DNA of 64,000 nt, from assembly GCF_046115515.1 (NCBI RefSeq), contig NZ_CP175953.1. One strand, written 5' to 3'. The DNA is from Gracilimonas sp017641085 (lineage in GTDB: Bacteria > Bacteroidota > Rhodothermia > Balneolales > Balneolaceae). A program made the position numbers and the translations under genes. Below the pieces are notes generated by a model that worked only from the letters and a program-made list of their open reading frames with translations, was not told where the DNA came from and did no database searches. Shown here in pieces: positions 63,138 to 64,000 of this stretch. Each line of letters starts with the position of its first letter. The first letter of the stretch is position 1.

Positions 63138-64000
63138 CTAACTGAAGTTTATCGTCAAAAAAGTAGTTGATGTGGATTCGCATTTAGCCAATTCAGAGAT
63201 GGCTCCCTGCTCATTATTAGTTGCGGGAACAGGATATAGAATAGCATAAATAGTACCATCTGATCCGCACAATACCAAAGCTTTTTCCTTAAAATGTGAG
63301 GGGATTTTCCGGTTTGTCAGATGGTCGGATACTTTCTGATGCCCGGCCATCCCCAAAGGCTGAAGGGCATCGCCATCGCTCCAGCTTCTCAGCGTTAACG
63401 GCCAGGAAAGTTTGGAGGCATCCAGCTTCAGCGCGGCTTTACCGGACGGCTTCTTTGTTTTTTTCAGGGTGACGCCATTCAGCCTATAGCCTTCTCGTGC
63501 ATTTTCTTTCGAGATTTTTTGGGAGACGTCGTCAATGCTTTCATTTTGCTGAAGGTGAATCCCGCCCCGTTCGCGCGTCAAAACGAGGTCTGCGACTTTC
63601 ATGCTTTTTCCGGGTTGCAGAAATTCAAGTTCCGTTAAGGCTTCAAGCTGACCTTTGGAATAGACGCCCTCCAGCCCGAATTGATCGAGCATTGTTTTGA
63701 GTACAGCCGGCTTCAGGATTTGCGGAAGCTGAGCGTATTTCTTCAGGTTGATGCTGTTGTTATTCGTCACCTGCTCAGTGATTTCCGTGATACTCGCTTC
63801 AAATAATTTTCCCTGTTCCGGGAGGTTCAGAATGTTTTGCTTCCAGCCGGGGAGCAGGTCATCCATCTTTCGGGCGAATTCATTCCGGATGAAATTTCGC
63901 GCATAATCAGAGCTTTTGTTGCTTTCATCGGTGCGGGTGGGAATAGCTTCTGCTTCGCAAAAAGCGAGAATATCTTCTTTATCAAAATTGAGCAGGGGGC
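63138..64000 (-). CDS. tilS: tRNA(Ile)-lysidine synthase, C-terminal part (5' end outside window)
   Basis: Modifies C34 of tRNA-Ile(CAU) to lysidine so that it reads AUA. The gene enters from the right edge; about 287 codons are visible. The visible start contains PLLNFDKEDILAFC and PTRTDESN, then YARNFIRNEF, which belong to the catalytic PP-loop domain of TilS. The C-terminal part has the substrate-binding domain pattern GDALQPLGMAGHQKVSDHLT and NRKIPSHFKEKALVLC. The ATP-binding SGGxDS motif lies outside the window. hpt follows after 1 bp. Confidence 0.92.
   Translation of the reverse strand, partial: PLLNFDKEDILAFCEAEAIPTRTDESNKSSDYARNFIRNEFARKMDDLLPGWKQNILNLPEQGKLFEASITEITEQVTNNNSINLKKYAQLPQILKPAVLKTMLDQFGLEGVYSKGQLEALTELEFLQPGKSMKVADLVLTRERGGIHLQQNESIDDVSQKISKENAREGYRLNGVTLKKTKKPSGKAALKLDASKLSWPLTLRSWSDGDALQPLGMAGHQKVSDHLTNRKIPSHFKEKALVLCGSDGTIYAILYPVPATNNEQGAISELAKCESTSTTFLTINFS

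Overview
The window looks like a chromosomal segment of a Gram-negative, outer-membrane-bearing member of the FCB group, most likely Bacteroidota or the related Balneolota. This is inferred from gene content: a bat (aerotolerance) operon, a DUF4293 membrane protein, a DUF5686 outer-membrane protein, BshA (bacillithiol), SPOR and FecR proteins, many TolC-type and C-terminal-Phe beta-barrel proteins, and a tilS-hpt pair. Base composition is moderate except for two AT-rich stretches: the polysaccharide locus (about 18.8-26.8 kb) and one anticodon-nuclease-like gene (48.7-51.0 kb). Starts on GTG or TTG are common.

Layout. 0-2.3 kb: the end of a 2-oxoacid dehydrogenase E2 gene, then panC-panD. 2.5-6.7 kb: a MacA/MacB-like/TolC export trio with no ATPase gene. 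6.8-12.7 kb (minus): an M20 dipeptidase and a yebC-batC-batC'-batD-batE run without the von Willebrand factor A genes. 13-17.5 kb: bshA, sucC, pyrR-pyrB. 17.6-29.5 kb: an exopolysaccharide locus with Wzz, polymerase/ligase, ExoA-like GT2, WecB, two GT4 enzymes, Wzx, a glucuronyl C5-epimerase-like lipoprotein, a Wza-like export protein and a DMT permease. 29.7-36.6 kb: a TetR-controlled RND efflux operon with a matching operator-like palindrome at each end of the tetR gene. 36.6-39.8 kb: DUF4293, a DMT permease, an MltF-like transglycosylase. 39.8-43.0 kb (minus): an RsbU/RsbW/STAS partner-switching set and a SPOR lipoprotein. 43.2-48.3 kb: an ABC ATPase split by a frameshift in an A7 run, a GlsB-type protein and an LVIVD/unknown/multicopper-oxidase group. 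48.7-51.2 kb: an RloC/PrrC-like ATPase with zinc hook next to tRNA-Arg, flanked by short repeats that suggest insertion. 51.3-55.0 kb: DUF5686 protein, a nested-palindrome intergenic repeat, an OmpA lipoprotein with six calcium-type repeats. 55.2-62.4 kb: tRNA-Ala and a four-gene module (secreted protein, FecR protein, large outer-membrane protein, CHASE2 adenylate cyclase), then tRNA-Ser. 62.6-64 kb (minus): tilS (partial) and hpt.

Best candidates for something new: the FecR-outer membrane protein-CHASE2 cyclase module, which looks like an envelope-to-cAMP signalling unit; the solitary RloC-like gene with its leader hairpin and tRNA-side repeats; the polysaccharide locus with a C5-epimerase; the glycosyltransferase whose conserved N-terminus lies upstream of any normal start codon; and the two matching TetR operators. 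No transposase, integrase, phage structural gene, rRNA or CRISPR array was seen.
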